Shown here: piece after piece, positions 1-10,723 of the stretch
Layout of the letters: each line of letters opens with the position of its first letter
Numbering within the stretch: position 1 is the stretch's first letter
Assembly (NCBI GenBank): GCA_033032865.1
Contig: JAWHQI010000019.1
Span: 15,542,001-15,606,000, forward strand
DNA length: 64,000 bases
From: Dactylorhiza incarnata
Lineage: Eukaryota; Streptophyta; Magnoliopsida; Asparagales; Orchidaceae
Direction of reading: 5' to 3'
Position numbers and translations under genes: made by a program
The notes under the pieces: model-generated
The model's input: only the letters and a program-made list of their open reading frames with translations
Database searches by the model: none
What the model was told of the DNA's origin: nothing

Positions 1-955
1 GACAAACCATGTGATATTTATTTTAAATAAAATGACTTACATGTTTATATGATTTCATTTTCAAGCTATCATCGTATTGACATTTCTACTAAGTTGTTTA
101 GACCATTGGAAATTGTTTTCGCATGCCTCTAAGTATGAGAAATTGTTTATCTATCATAATGAGCCATCACGTTCACCTCTTTTGATCAATACACTGATTT
201 TATTTAATATATACATGGATCATATTTGCTTTAACATAATCAAATAGCACTTCTTAAAAACAACTTTCACCCTTGATTTGTTAGCACAACAAAATATACA
301 CCATCTTTTGCGATTCAAGTGAATTCGGAGATCCTCAAAAAAAATATTATCAATATATCAAAATTACGATATCACATCTGTGATCTCAAAAAAAAAATTA
401 TAAAATAAAGACAAGGATACTCCACCAAGCACTACTTACCCTCCTGATAAGTCTTAATGAGCATTGTGAGGTTAAGCACCTTGGAAAGAATTGCAAAGTG
501 ACTTGAGCAAAAGAAAATGGTTTTTCTATTCAGCTTGTGCTATATCTTCAAAGTCGAAGTTGCCTTTATAAGCTTTTATTATGTTCAACATTTTAATGAT
601 CATGTAAATTAAATGACTTCATATGTTTGATCTAAGTATCACATGTACACATCATTATGTTATATAAACATTCCTCTCATGAGAATTGGACCGAAAATAT
701 TCCATATATCTATACACTATTGTGTCTTTCTATGATACTTTCTAATGATCTTACTCATGTTCAAGTTATTTTCTTTCATTACTTCATATGGCTATACCGT
801 CCCTTCATGAGCTTGTTCATACTATGGCATATTCCTATTATTTAAAGGACTTCTATCCTTCCCAAAAATTGCTTCCGCTTACTCTATCTTTCTATAACCT
901 ATGTATCTTCCCTTTCGAACTATTATCTACTCTAATATTCACTTTTGCTAATACC

Positions 956-1230
956 AAAAGGGGGAGAATTCACAAGTATAAAAAGAAAAATCAACCATCT
1001 ATTCCACCTACACAATACATCATATACTTAGGGGGAGCATATCTTTAGGGGGAGCATATATGTAGGGGGAGCATTCAATTAGAAGGAGCTTTCATCTCGA
1101 GATAGATTATTTATTTTTCAAGGAATATATATAATGTTAATTTTGTGTACACACCAAAGGTTAAAATCAACAATCTAAATAGACATGATTTACTTTTTAT
1201 ACGGATTTGTTATTATCAAAAGGGGGAGAT
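956..1230 (+). other. Multiple polypurine tracts before the 3' LTR
   Basis: Copies of the purine word AGGGGGAG occur at 956-968, 1029-1040, 1046-1057, 1063-1074 and finally 1217-1230, directly against the LTR. The last is the likely second-strand primer. Several upstream polypurine copies are a known Sirevirus trait; D shows them too (29830-30395). Confidence 0.75.
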
Positions 1231-1374
1231 TGTTGGAGCATGCGTTTCGCACTCCTCCGGTTTGATAATAACAAAGTCCCGTTTGTATTTGATCCTATTT
1301 TTGTTAATGGTGTGCAGATAACAGGTATGCAATGTTCACAATTCTCTTGGAGCAAAAATTGATTGTGGGAAATT

Positions 1375-1678
1375 TTCACTGTCGGAAAATTCCGACACCC
1401 ACTGTCGCCCAGGCGACAGCTCAGCGGTTAGAACAGCAATCAGCAGTATTGAGCTGTCGGAAATCCGACAGCGATGTCGCCCAGGCGACAGCTCAGCGGT
1501 TACATCAACTGCCCACGACTTCACCCACGACCGACGGTTTTGCGCTATCGGAAATCCGACATTGATGTCGCCCAGGCGACAGCTCCACGATTCCAGCAAC
1601 TGCCCACACGACGGCACGACCGAGGCAGTTCAGCGCTGTCGGAAAATTCCGACAGTCACTGTCGCCCAGGCGACAGTG
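1375..1678 (+). repeat. CpG palindrome array in U3
   Basis: Two palindromic words alternate. CTGTCGCCCAGGCGACAG or close variants occur four times (1402-1419, about 1477, about 1567, 1658-1675). A second family built on GTCGGAAA/TTCCGAC occurs four times, the best being CTGTCGGAAAATTCCGACAG near 1636-1655. The array ends about 8 bp before the TATA box. Confidence 0.9.
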
Positions 1679-1683
1679 ATTTT

Positions 1684-1691
1684 CTATAAAA
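1684..1691 (+). promoter_or_regulatory. LTR TATA box
   Basis: CTATAAAA directly follows the palindrome array and is the only good TATA match in this LTR. It marks the expected U3/R promoter; transcription itself is inferred. Confidence 0.6.
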
Positions 1692-2472
1692 TGGTGCCTT
1701 TGGTTCGTGGATTCCAAGCTTTTGAGATTTCCAGTCCCTACCTGAGTGCATACGAACCAGAGAGCTCCAGAACCTCCTCAACTCCTAATTGTGCAAAGAA
1801 GGATTGAAGATTGAAGACGAGATCGGGCGCGCTACTCCATCAACGATCATCTCGAGGCTTCAACAATCCATTCAGAGATCTGAATTTCTAGGGAGTTGAC
1901 TTTTTCATATTCTATTTCATTTACTCATATTTCATTTTGTATTGGGGAAGAAATCGTCGTCTTGCGTGCGGCGTCTAAGTCCTTGCGCGGCTTAGGGGAA
2001 AAGCGCTTCCTTGTGCGGAGCGTCCAAGTCCTTGCGTGGCTTGGTGGGAAATCGTGGCCTTGTGTGCTACGTCTAGATCTTGGGAAGATCTAGAGGATAG
2101 GCTTGGGCTTTGTCTTGGGAAAGACAAGCGATAGCCTTCCGATCCTTGTGAGAAGGATTGGTAAATCAAAAATATTGTATTTACACATTATCATTGTGCC
2201 TTGATCTTAAGCATTGTTAAGATCATTTTTATTTGTATGCAAATTTCATGATAAATAAAATGATGATCTTCTCACTAATCGCAAATTGGTTTGCTTAAAT
2301 TTTTATCTTAGAAATTTGTGCTTGGTGTTATACAAAAATTGCTTTGTTTTTAAAATTAATTTTTAAGAAACTTTTTATTAAAGTAAAATTGTCTTAAAAT
2401 TATTAAGTAAAAATTACAAATTTAAACACACCCTTATTCACCCCCCCTCTAAGGGCGCCACAGGATCCAACA

Positions 2473-2981
2473 TAGATTTCTTGTGCTAGTTTACTTGCTG
2501 TTACTTTTGAGCACTTTACCTACTTGCTCTCTGGGAAGCTTTTCGCTAAGATGTAGTAGTTACTTTATGAATATAAAATGTCGTTCGTGCATATCATGCT
2601 TTTAATATAAATGTCGCATATTTTGGAAATCGTAGAAAAACCTCTTCTAACTATACTAAATATAGATATGTGCATATCATTTCTGGGATGTTCATCTTCA
2701 TACTCATGTAGGCTAAAAAAAACAAACCTATTTTCCGCTGCGTATGTATAGTTTTCTACTTGTGGACTAGATGATCCACCAGACCGAGGGACGCGGTCTT
2801 AAGCTAAAAATGAAAATGTCTCTTTTAATCCAATCACATACATGTCTTTTACAAAATTATCGTAAGGAGTGTTTGCCTGAGCGTCTGTAGTCGTCTCCTG
2901 CAGGCGTGGCATCACGACGCGTATTTTCCCCTTGCTCTGATATCACGTATTATATTCGTGGGAAAAATGCGGGTTGTGACA
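2473..2981 (+). repeat. Fragment of Tekay-like LTR (3' end)
   Basis: This stretch is the reverse complement of the first part of the LTR at 60784-63855: it shares the terminus GCGGGTTGTGACA, the palindrome-like GGACTAGATGATCCACC region and the CGTGGCATCACGACG region. It ends at 2981 with the LTR terminus. The left part of this LTR was displaced by the Sirevirus insertion ending at 2472. No primer site follows 2981, so it is a solo LTR or a 3' LTR. Confidence 0.7.
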
Positions 2982-4225
2982 ACTGATCATGGACATCCTA
3001 AGCATTTTGTCCTATGGAAATAATTTAAACTCACATAGTTATTTTATCTTTCAATTTTTCTACATTAAGATGGATTCATTATGGAATTATTTGATAACTA
3101 GCATGAATGATAATATTTATTAGTCGATAATGCCAGTATGATGAGTTCAAAATATTAAAGACAAAGATTGTAAGGTGAATAATGAATACAATGAGAAACA
3201 TTTTTTTTGAAAGGTTTTAAAAAAATTTTCTTTGGTTTTTGAATATTAAACAAAAACATATATATATATATATAATTTTCTAGACTTTTAATTTTCATTA
3301 TTTTTTTATATATATATTTCTAGCATAACGTGGTATATCTAGCATAGACATTGATTTCTCTTATAGTAAGTGATGATGCTAGAATGAAAAGTTTATGATA
3401 ATAAGGTGCAAGGATATGTAAAGATTACAAGCATATGATTTGTTGGAAGGGGACATAGGGGCCTGTGAAAAAAAAATCCGTAGACAAAACAAAATTGCCG
3501 AAAAAGAAAAACAGTTATAACTTCCAAACAGAGTTGAATTTTTTTCCCAATTCTGACAGCCCAAATGAACTCAAACGAGCAAAGATCTTTTGCCATTGCA
3601 TAGATCTTCTCGTCCTCGTTCCAAAAAGTTATTATGGACGAAAATCGGACAAGCGGATCAAAAGTTATGATCATTTGAAGTTTGCGTCAAAATCTCGCAT
3701 ATTTTTGTAAATTTAATTTTGGTTTTTGTTTAAAAACATATGATTTTTGCACATTTTCAATTCCAATTTTTCATGATTTTGATTAAACATAATAGGGGCT
3801 ATCACGATGACACAAATATATTAAATACATAAGCAAAACTTGCGCATTTTGTAAGTTTAGCCTAAGACTCCTAAAATACCTTTTAAATCCATTTCGTTAA
3901 TTATTTCATTAGTCTTAATAATATCATATAAGCATTTAGCCTTTTATTTATAATGATGATATAATACATTTAAAGGTAATGGATTTAAAAAAATAAAAAG
4001 GATAGATAGGTCACTTGAGAGATAATATGACTTTTATTCAATTTCATTCAAATTGATTCATTAATGAATTTGTGGCTTAATGTGTGAAAGTCATGTCACA
4101 TGTTATATAAAATGACCATAGCATGATAAAAAAAAACAAAAAAATTTTAAGCATATCATGAAGTAGATTTGATGATATTTCATATTTCATTATTTCTACT
4201 TCATATATTCGTATAATACTTAATG
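2982..4225 (-). other. Non-coding internal region of pol-less Sirevirus
   Basis: AT-rich, with a TA-dinucleotide run near 3258-3272 and A/T homopolymers. Its minus strand aligns by eye with 57000-57400 of the second copy (shared ATGCTATGG and TGAATGAAATTGAATAAAA words). The part at 3400-3720 (minus) is unlike its surroundings and was not identified. Small frames at 3379-3710 show no domain and are not called. Confidence 0.6.
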
Positions 4226-4299
4226 AATTCTTTTACAAGTAAATATTATCTCCATTATTATTCAATTTAATAGGAAATAATTGAATTTATTAAACTTCT

Positions 4300-4601
4300 G
4301 GCGATGAAGAATAAACGTTGTCAAATACAAGAATAAACGTCTGGCGATGAAGAATCGTAGTAATTGCTATAGAATGGTAGCCCTCAATAACCGCTACCAT
4401 TGAAAACCATAAATACTATAATAGATGTACCTATGGTAGATGTTTCAGGATGCCACAATACATTGTGTAACCGCTACCATACCCTACGACCACAGCCGCA
4501 GATGAACACACACGCAACCGCAACTGTATCCCTACAATAGCAGTTTTTTAATATATAGTAGCTGTTTTTAAGCGCTACCATATGCATGATATGGTGTAGT
4601 G
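4300..4601 (-). mobile_element. CACTA-type DNA transposon fragment
   Basis: On the minus strand the piece starts CACTACACCA at 4601, the terminal motif of plant CACTA transposons. It continues with repeated subterminal words of the GCTACCAT/ATGGTAGC type (about 4368, 4391, 4433, 4473, 4574). It interrupts a segment that continues uninterrupted in the second Sirevirus copy (around 56960). The opposite terminus was not found, so the left edge is approximate. Direct repeats with GGCGATGAAGAAT lie at about 4303 and 4343. It encodes nothing. Confidence 0.55.
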
Positions 4602-4907
4602 TATCCAAAGGGGACCAAGTGTGGTGGTTCCTTTGGGTACCCAAATACAACGTGTTTGCTTTTGGGGGAGATGGAAATGAATGAGCCCTTCTGAGTGGAG
4701 TTTGTGTTTCATCTTTAACTTTGGAACTCCATTCAAACCTTGGTTTAATATTATTTTTATGCATCAACTTTCCATTATGATTGTTTTTATTCTGAAGAGT
4801 ATAATTGTAATGATGATTGAAAATATTTTTCATAGGAAATTTGTGCACATCTATTTTTAAGTTGGGAGAATAATGTTTTTGTAAGTAAGAGTGATTGGGA
4901 TTTTGAT

Positions 4908-6066
4908 TTACAAATACTTTGTGTTCCTTACTACCATTTTAGGTTTAGTCAAGCCAATCATATTCAACTTGTTTTTAGATATTACTTGATATTGTGAATT
5001 TATGTATTGTGAATTTTTATTCATAATTTTCATGAGCAAGTTGATTTTTGTTTTTAATTCATCGTTCTTAATTTTTAAATTATGTCTAGCTTTATTATAC
5101 GCAATTGTGCTATTTTTAAGAGTTGAAATAATTGAATCAATATGATTTTGATATTTATTTCTATATTCCTTAAATGTTTCATTCATCTCTTCAATTTTAA
5201 TTTTATAGTCTTCAAACTTAGCACAATCATTTTTCAAAGAAGGGTTTTCTAAACATAATCTTTCATGTTGTTCTTTTACAAAAATAAATTCTTTTTTAAG
5301 TTTTTTGTATTTTTCTTTTAATTCATTATAATCAATACAAGGCGTGGAGTTTTCAAATGAAGAGCATGATGGAGAATTAAACACATCAATTTTGGATTCT
5401 ACATTCACATTTGCTTTCAAAGTTTTATTTTCTAAACGTAGTTTTGCATTAGCCTTTTTTAATTTCTTAATCTTACATTTAGTAGTTTGTAGCAATTGAA
5501 ATGTAGAAATAGAGGTACAAACGATGGATTTCGATTTCCTTACATTGCTTGTGGACGATGCGATATTCGAACATATAGTTCCTTTGACATCTTTTTGGCA
5601 CTCCTCTTCCAAAGATAAGATTTCTTCTTCTCTTCCACTTGATGTGCACTCCATTGATCCATCATGAGAGGAGCTTTCTTCAATATCTATGCAAGCTTGT
5701 ATGTTCTCCATGTCTTGCATTTGTTCAATACCTGTAGAAGGAGAATCATAAGTTCTTTCAAGAGAATTCCATATTTCATATGCGGTAGGTAAATTATAAA
5801 TAAGTTTGAAAATATTTTGATCTAACGCAAAAAATAAACTATTCATAGATTTTGCATTTAAAACCAATTCGTTTATATTTAATACGCTAGGCGGATTTTC
5901 AATAATAATGTTCCAAACATCTATGCCTAAGGACTTGAGAAAATTTTCCATTAATTTTTTTCACCTCTTATAATTTTTCACTTCGAATAAAGGTGGTGCA
6001 AGTGATTTTTCATTTATATAAAAATTTTCCCCACTAGTAGAGCGAGATTATGATCAAGAGACGCCA
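4908..6066 (-). pseudogene. gag: Sirevirus-type gag, degenerate
   Basis: Gag forms the particle that packages element RNA. The best frame is 347 codons (5951-4908), but alignment with the copy at 56329 puts the original start near 6066, with frameshifts and stops between. The N-terminal part matches the copia gag type (DVWNI, NAKSMNSLFFAL, IFKLIYNLPTAYEIW). After TYDSPS it jumps directly to an acidic, serine-rich linker and then a long Lys/Glu-rich coiled coil (about residues 155-310). The central gag domain and zinc knuckle are missing. Further minus-strand homology to the gag tail (a WVPKGTT-like motif near 4610-4645) lies downstream and is cut by the CACTA fragment. Confidence 0.75.
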
Positions 6067-6102
6067 TTATTCCCAGTGGTGGAACCGATTTGGAATAACC
6101 TG

Positions 6103-6114
6103 GCTCTGATACCA
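6103..6114 (-). other. Primer binding site, tRNA-Met type
   Basis: On the minus strand TGGTATCAGAGC follows the LTR end after a short spacer. This matches the 3' end of plant initiator tRNA-Met, the usual copia primer. Confidence 0.92.
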
Positions 6115-6116
6115 CT

Positions 6117-7000
6117 TGTTGGACCTTTAGGTGCCCTTAGAGGGGGGGGGGGGTGAATAAGGGCTTTAAAAACTTTAAACTTTAATAGAAAACTTTTGAT
6201 AATTTGGTAGAAGTAAGTTAAGTCAAAAGTAAAGAGATAATGAAATTAGAAATGAAATCAATATTATTAAACAAGAAAAGACATGATTATCATTTATAAA
6301 ATTGATTACAAAATCTAATTTCAATGACGCTAGAAATCGAAGCGAATTATATGAAAACCCTTTTTGTTTTCTATACCGACTCGTATCCCCATGAGCCAGT
6401 TGGCTTTAGCTGATCTCTCCCCAGATACGGCCTCAAGCAGCTCTTGCCTTCCTAACCCCAGAAAGGCCTCGAGCACCCCCTAGATCTACTCCCTAGAGCT
6501 AGTCGCCAACACAAGGCAAATTACTCTCTAAGTCCTACACAGACCTAGTCGCCAACACGAGGCGAATTCACGAACCGATTACAAAGATAAAAATAAAAGT
6601 CAAATACAAAAGACAAATATGAAACTCCCTATGAGGTAATCTGAAGGAGACGCCGAAGAATCACTGAAGATCGTTGAAGTCCAAGCATGCGTTCTTCGCG
6701 TTGAGTTAGCGTGTTGATCCAAGCCTCCTTCGATTCCTCCTTTTGAAATTGAGTGTTAGAAGTGTTGGTCTGGAAATACGGCCCTCACAAAGTTTCTGAA
6801 GTGCTGGAATAGGGCTCTCTTCAATCAGTAATTGGAGAAGACAAAATCCACCTTTTATAGGACTTGAAGCTAACGCTGACATTAAGAGTTAACGCCAGTT
6901 GTTGACTCAGTATAGAAATAACTGTTAAAAATTTTGATTTGAATCGTTTAGGAGTAAGCAGGAGTTGCATCAACAGAGTTATAGCCAAACAACCACAATA
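6117..7000 (-). repeat. 5' LTR of the pol-less Sirevirus (right edge approximate)
   Basis: In element direction it ends GGTCCAACA at 6117, next to the primer site. The CACCCCCC box with an adjoining CTCTAAGG appears at about 6133-6150 as a long G run. The part 6300-6740 aligns closely with the LTR at 55682-56279, including paired GTCGCCAACAC words at 6490-6560. TAACGC/GCGTTA words at 6870-6897 sit just upstream of a TATA box (6851-6859, minus). The outer start of this LTR could not be found; it is lost or hidden where the copia LTR begins. Confidence 0.7.
6851..6859 (-). promoter_or_regulatory. LTR TATA box
   Basis: The minus strand reads TATAAAAGG, about 12 bp downstream of the nearest GCGTTA word of the U3 array. 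Confidence 0.55.
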
Positions 7001-7059
7001 CAAAACAGCAACACAAAAGACTTTTTTGAATCACAAACTTCATTTAAAGTGCGAGACAT

Positions 7060-8092
7060 ACATGGCGAGACATGATTCATAAGAATCACGAAGGAGAGAA
7101 GAACAAACACACCAAAAACAAAACTGGCGGTATGACAAGCAGAGACCGCACAGACCGCTCGACTCCAGAGATCGCCCGGCTTGACCTGAGACTGCGCGAA
7201 CAGAAAAATAGACAGACCTCCTTCACTGCAAGACCGCACGAACTGGAGCTTATTGAACTGAACAAAGAACTGAAGTTGTCGCCAGACCGCAACTCAGATC
7301 GCCTAACCGCTGAAGGTCGCCTAATCGCCGAGTTCGCTGCGAACAGCACAAGAACCAGTTCGAAGACAAGACGCTGTCGAACTGTTACCCAAGCCGCTGG
7401 GGAATTACCAAGGAAGGAGACCGCAACCTGCTGACCACAAACCTGCGAACACAACAAACAGTCAACTCGCTTCCGAGATCACCCGACCTCAAAGTTGAGA
7501 CCGCACGAATTAACCCAGGCTCTAGTTCTTACAATTCTCGTTATGAATGACGGGCCCTGCACCTCTATTTATAGGAGGGTAGACGGATGTCGTCACCGCA
7601 CAAGAGAGATACAATCACCACCCGTCAGATCGCCAGCGGTCTCACAAGGGCAGACCGCGCGATCACACAACATGGACAACCTTCCGTCCAAGACCGCAGA
7701 TCAGCAGACAGATCGCGCATAAGTTGCGCGAACACGAGACCGCGCACAAACCACGCGGGCACAAGAATGCTCCTTCCTTAGATCACCCGGAGTAAACCAA
7801 GAACCATCTACCCGACTTCGAACAAGTCGCCAGATCGCCAAGCACAAACCGCCCGATCACAGCGGTTACATGAAAACAGACCGCCCGGTCTTCTTCAAAG
7901 GAGATAAACAATCCAAGCAGAATAACCCGGGACGAGACCGCAACAACCAGGAACAAACCAGTCAACCAGCAGACCGCCAGAACCAGACCGGCAGAATAGA
8001 CCGGCAGAGCACAAGCACAAACCGCACGGTCTCTGCGGTCACCCAAAATCAGACCGCCCGGTCACCTCCACTTCACTTCAATAATTTCAACA
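7060..8092 (-). repeat. 3' LTR of a Ty1/copia element with GACCGC/CGGTC array
   Basis: In element direction it starts TGTTGAAATT at 8092, immediately after the purine tract (8093-8104), and runs left. Its far end is uncertain (somewhere in 6920-7070). It is crowded with GACCGC, CGGTC and GATCGCC words on both strands, forming palindromes such as GACCGCCCGGTC near 7880 and 8052. A TATA box lies at 7565-7574. Apparent frames at 7072-8103 are by-products of this repetitive GC-rich sequence. Confidence 0.78.
7565..7574 (-). promoter_or_regulatory. Copia LTR TATA box
   Basis: The minus strand reads CTATAAATAG followed by AGG. Most of the GACCGC/CGGTC array (7600-8080) lies upstream of it in element direction, the nearest clear word about 50 bp away. 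Confidence 0.65.
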
Positions 8093-9680
8093 CTCCCCCT
8101 TGAAGTGGGAAGTGGAAACTAGCCCGAGTAAACTCCGCAACCGAGAAAACGGTCCTTTTGCCAGCAGCTTTGTGAAGATGTGTGCAACATTGTCCGCACT
8201 CCGAACATGCTCAACCATAAGAGATCCTCCCAACACCTTTTCACGAATGAATGGTTTTCAATCTCAATATGCTTGGTCCTCGCGTGACAGATTGGATTAT
8301 TAACCAGCTTGAGAGCACTCTCATTGTCCCCGCGTAGCATAGTGGGACCTCGAACCTCCTCATGAACGTCCTCTACCAACCTTCTGAGCCAAACTACTTC
8401 CTGAGCTGCCAATGCCGAAGCCTTGTATTCCGCTTCTGTGGTAGATACAGACACTGAGTCCTACTTTTTGCTGCACCAAGAAATAGCTGTGGGGCCCGTC
8501 ATAAAGACAAAACCAGATGTTGATCTCCGATCATGCACGTCTCCCCCGTAATCAGCATCCATGTATCCAAGCAACTCCAAGCTTGACCCTCTCCTATATA
8601 GGAGACCCAAATCAGAGGTCGACTTCACATATTTCAAAATTCCTTTGCCGCAAGAAGATGAGGCTTTCGTGGCTCCGCCATGTACCGACTCACTTTGCCA
8701 ACTGCATAAGCAATATCAGGCCTCGTGATGGTCAAGTAGATCAAGCTCCCAACCAGAGCTCGGAACACCAACGGATTAGATAGAACTCTCCCCTCATCCT
8801 TCTGAAGTTTATGATGCTGTTCCAGAGGTATAGAGCTGCTCTTCCCTTCCTCCTTGCCAAATCGTTGAACGATCCGCTCCGCATATCCGGCATGAGAAAC
8901 GAGCACTCCGCTCTCCCGCATCTGAACCTCGAGTCCAAGGAAATGGTGAAGCTCACCCAGATCCTTCATCTCAAATCTGATAGCAAGCTCGGCTCTCAGC
9001 CTTGCTACTGCCTCCTTCGAGTTCCCGGTGACAATCATGTCATCCACATACAATAAGATGATGACCCGAAGTTCCCCCTCCTTCTTGACGAACAAGCTAG
9101 AATCAGAGTCTGAAGCAAAGAACCCGCAGAATAGAAGATATTCCGCGATATTTCCATACCACGCCCGAGGCGCTTGCATCAACCCATACAGGGCTTTCTT
9201 CAGTTTGCAGACGTAGTCCCGACACTCCTCCGAGATGAAGCCCGGTGGTTGGATCATAAAGATATCCTTGTCGATGTCGCCGTATAAGAAAGCATTCTTC
9301 ACATCGAGCTGCCAAATCTCCCATCCACTTGAAGCCGCCAAAGCAATAACAAATCGGACCGAAGTCATCTTTGCCACTGGACTAAACGTCTCATCATAAT
9401 CTTCACCATACTTCTATGATAACCTGCGAGCTACAAGGCGAGCCTTGTATCGCTCGATCGTACCGTCAGCATTCTTCTTGAGTTTATAGACCCACTTGCA
9501 TGTCACAGGGGTAATGCCCTTGGGCCTGTGCACTAGAGACCAAGTCTCATTCTTCTTGAGAGCATCCATCTCCTCTTGCACAGCAATGTCCCACTGCTTC
9601 ACGCCTTTAGCTTTGTCAAAGCTCGATGGCTCCCTCTCATCCAAGGGACCAGCAAAGAAACATGAGACAAAGCTCACCAT
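8087..9680 (-). pseudogene. pol: Ty1/copia pol: RT and RNase H, truncated
   Basis: Reverse transcriptase copies element RNA into DNA and RNase H removes the RNA. From right to left are the RT N-terminus (WKWVYKLK-type block near 9490), the block WQLDVKNAFLYGD (about 9290), the catalytic YVDDM motif (about 9040), and copia RNase H with GYMDADYGGD (about 8550) and STTEAEY (about 8440). Defects: an in-frame stop just before the KYGEDYDETF block (about 9415), a break near 8640, a stop near 8460 and a frameshift near 8250. Gag, protease and integrase are gone; homology stops at about 9680. In the terminal frame the stop codon is at 8087-8089, inside the LTR. Confidence 0.9.
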
Positions 9681-9689
9681 GTTTCCTCC

Positions 9690-10167
9690 TGTGTATCGAT
9701 TCTACTCGACGCTTGCTCCGAAAGCAATATGCAACTGCTAATTCAAAGTTGCGTCGAATAGAATTCGATGCTAGCTTCGAGAGCCGTCTAAATTAGATAA
9801 TTCGAATAGAATTCGACGCAACGTCGATTTCATATCGATGGATATGTCGAATTAATAGTTGCTCATCAAATTCGAAGATGCGTCGAGTTTTAATCAACGC
9901 AATGTTGACATGACAAGCGCGCGTAATTTCACATCTAACAGGTGCCTCGACACATTTTGGCATGCTGTCCATTAATCTTTTCGACGGTGATTCGGATAAA
10001 ACCCTAAGTAGTGCCAATCATCTTCTTTTAAGAAAGATTGGCGATGAATTCATTACGCTATCGAATTCTCACTTTCCTGCTCTCATGCTCTTCATCTCCC
10101 CAACTCTTCTGCATCCTTCGCTCTCTGTCTCTCTCTTGTCTCTCTTTTTGCAGGTACATCAGAATCA
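9690..10167 (+). other. Leader of element C with GTCGA/TCGAC words and splice-acceptor-like tract
   Basis: Words of the GACGCAACGTC, TTCGA and TCGAC type recur from 9705 to 9990, matching those in C's 3' LTR (24160-24530). From 10080 to 10153 a long CT-rich tract ends TTTTTGCAG, resembling a plant 3' splice site, 17 nt before the ATG of the next ORF. I could not align the whole segment with the 3' LTR, so I do not call it the 5' LTR. Confidence 0.5.
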
Positions 10168-10718
10168 ATGGCTCCCCCAAAGATAAACTCCAGCTTTGAT
10201 GTGGATGTCGACTCTTTCAATGCACCATATGAACAATTTAAAGCCAATCTAGGCTTATTCCATACATCTGGGCTAACAAAGTTGATCTCCACAAGATACA
10301 AGATTCTGGATGTTGAATGGACAGAGCTAAAGGACATCTTCCACATAGGAGATGATGGCTCCATAAATGGAAGAATATATGAAACTGATATTAGCATTAC
10401 AAAGGAAATACTATCACAAACCTTTGATCTACCAACAGGTGATGAGTCTGATGAATTAACTGGGGAAGAGACATAGAAGGAATTACAGATCTAAATATGA
10501 TTGATCTTGGAGAAGAATATATATATTTCTTGATGATATAGTAGGGAAGGTGCTCATATGTTAAATCTCAGCTCACGATGCTATCCCCAAGTAGTAGCTG
10601 TAGATTATGGGCATTCTAGTCCTTCAAAATAAGATAAACTGGGGAAGACGCCTCCTGAAGCTGATTGGGCACAAATGTTCACACAAAGAGAATGTCTATA
10701 TAAGTATCATGAGCCAGA
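10168..10718 (+). pseudogene. Envelope-like / plant-transposon ORF, N-terminal part
   Basis: A 102-codon frame (10168-10476) begins MAPPKINSSFDVDVDSF and includes ITKEILSQTFDLPTGDE. Its pattern (a short domain ending in a conserved LP box, then acidic residues) recalls the plant transposon-associated proteins often found in the extra ORF of Sireviruses. This is family resemblance from memory, not a search. After the stop at 10474-10476 coding traces continue in other frames to 10718, where the Tekay element is inserted. The ATG follows the splice-acceptor-like tract at 10151-10153. Confidence 0.5.
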
Positions 10719-10723
10719 TGCTC

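Larger units (their letters stand above)
1..2472 (+). mobile_element. Sirevirus-type Ty1/copia element, 3' part only
   Basis: The segment is the 3' end of a + strand copia element: a non-coding internal region (1-1230) with several purine-tract copies, then a complete 3' LTR (1231-2472). The 5' part lies outside the window. The internal part resembles 60060-60500, which belongs to the pol-less Sirevirus copy starting at 55682, so both come from related elements. No reading frame in 1-1230 gives a recognisable protein; the short frames at 657-1048 have no domain. The LTR ends at 2472 inside a Tekay-like LTR, so the Sirevirus is the younger insertion there. Confidence 0.8.
1231..2472 (+). repeat. 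3' LTR of the Sirevirus-type element (1242 bp)
   Basis: It starts TGTTGGA right after the purine tract and ends TCCAACA, a perfect 7-bp terminal inversion. The run CACCCCCCC followed by CTCTAAGG near 2440-2453 is the conserved box near Sirevirus LTR 3' ends. U3 has the CpG palindrome array (1375-1678) and a TATA box at 1684. Downstream, near-repeats around 1970-2130 use GCGTC and CTTGCG words. TSD cannot be tested because the 5' end is not in the window. Confidence 0.88.
2982..7000 (-). mobile_element. Pol-less Sirevirus-like element, minus strand, 3' truncated
   Basis: Reading right to left: an LTR ending at 6117, a tRNA-Met primer site at 6103-6114, a broken gag (6066-4908), a gag-tail segment, then AT-rich non-coding DNA to 2982 where the element is cut. 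There is no protease, integrase, RT or RNase H. The copy at 55682-60783 has the same LTR, primer site and gag layout. The right border of the LTR (near 7000) is not sharply resolved because another LTR abuts it. Confidence 0.75.

Noticed and set aside
1375..1678. Palindromes read as terminal inverted repeats of small DNA transposons or as terminators
   Set aside because: They are multiple, short, evenly distributed within LTRs, and lack paired termini or duplications of their own.
7072..8103. Several overlapping frames of 60-123 codons on both strands
   Set aside because: They fall in the copia LTR array; low stop frequency comes from GC-rich repeats.
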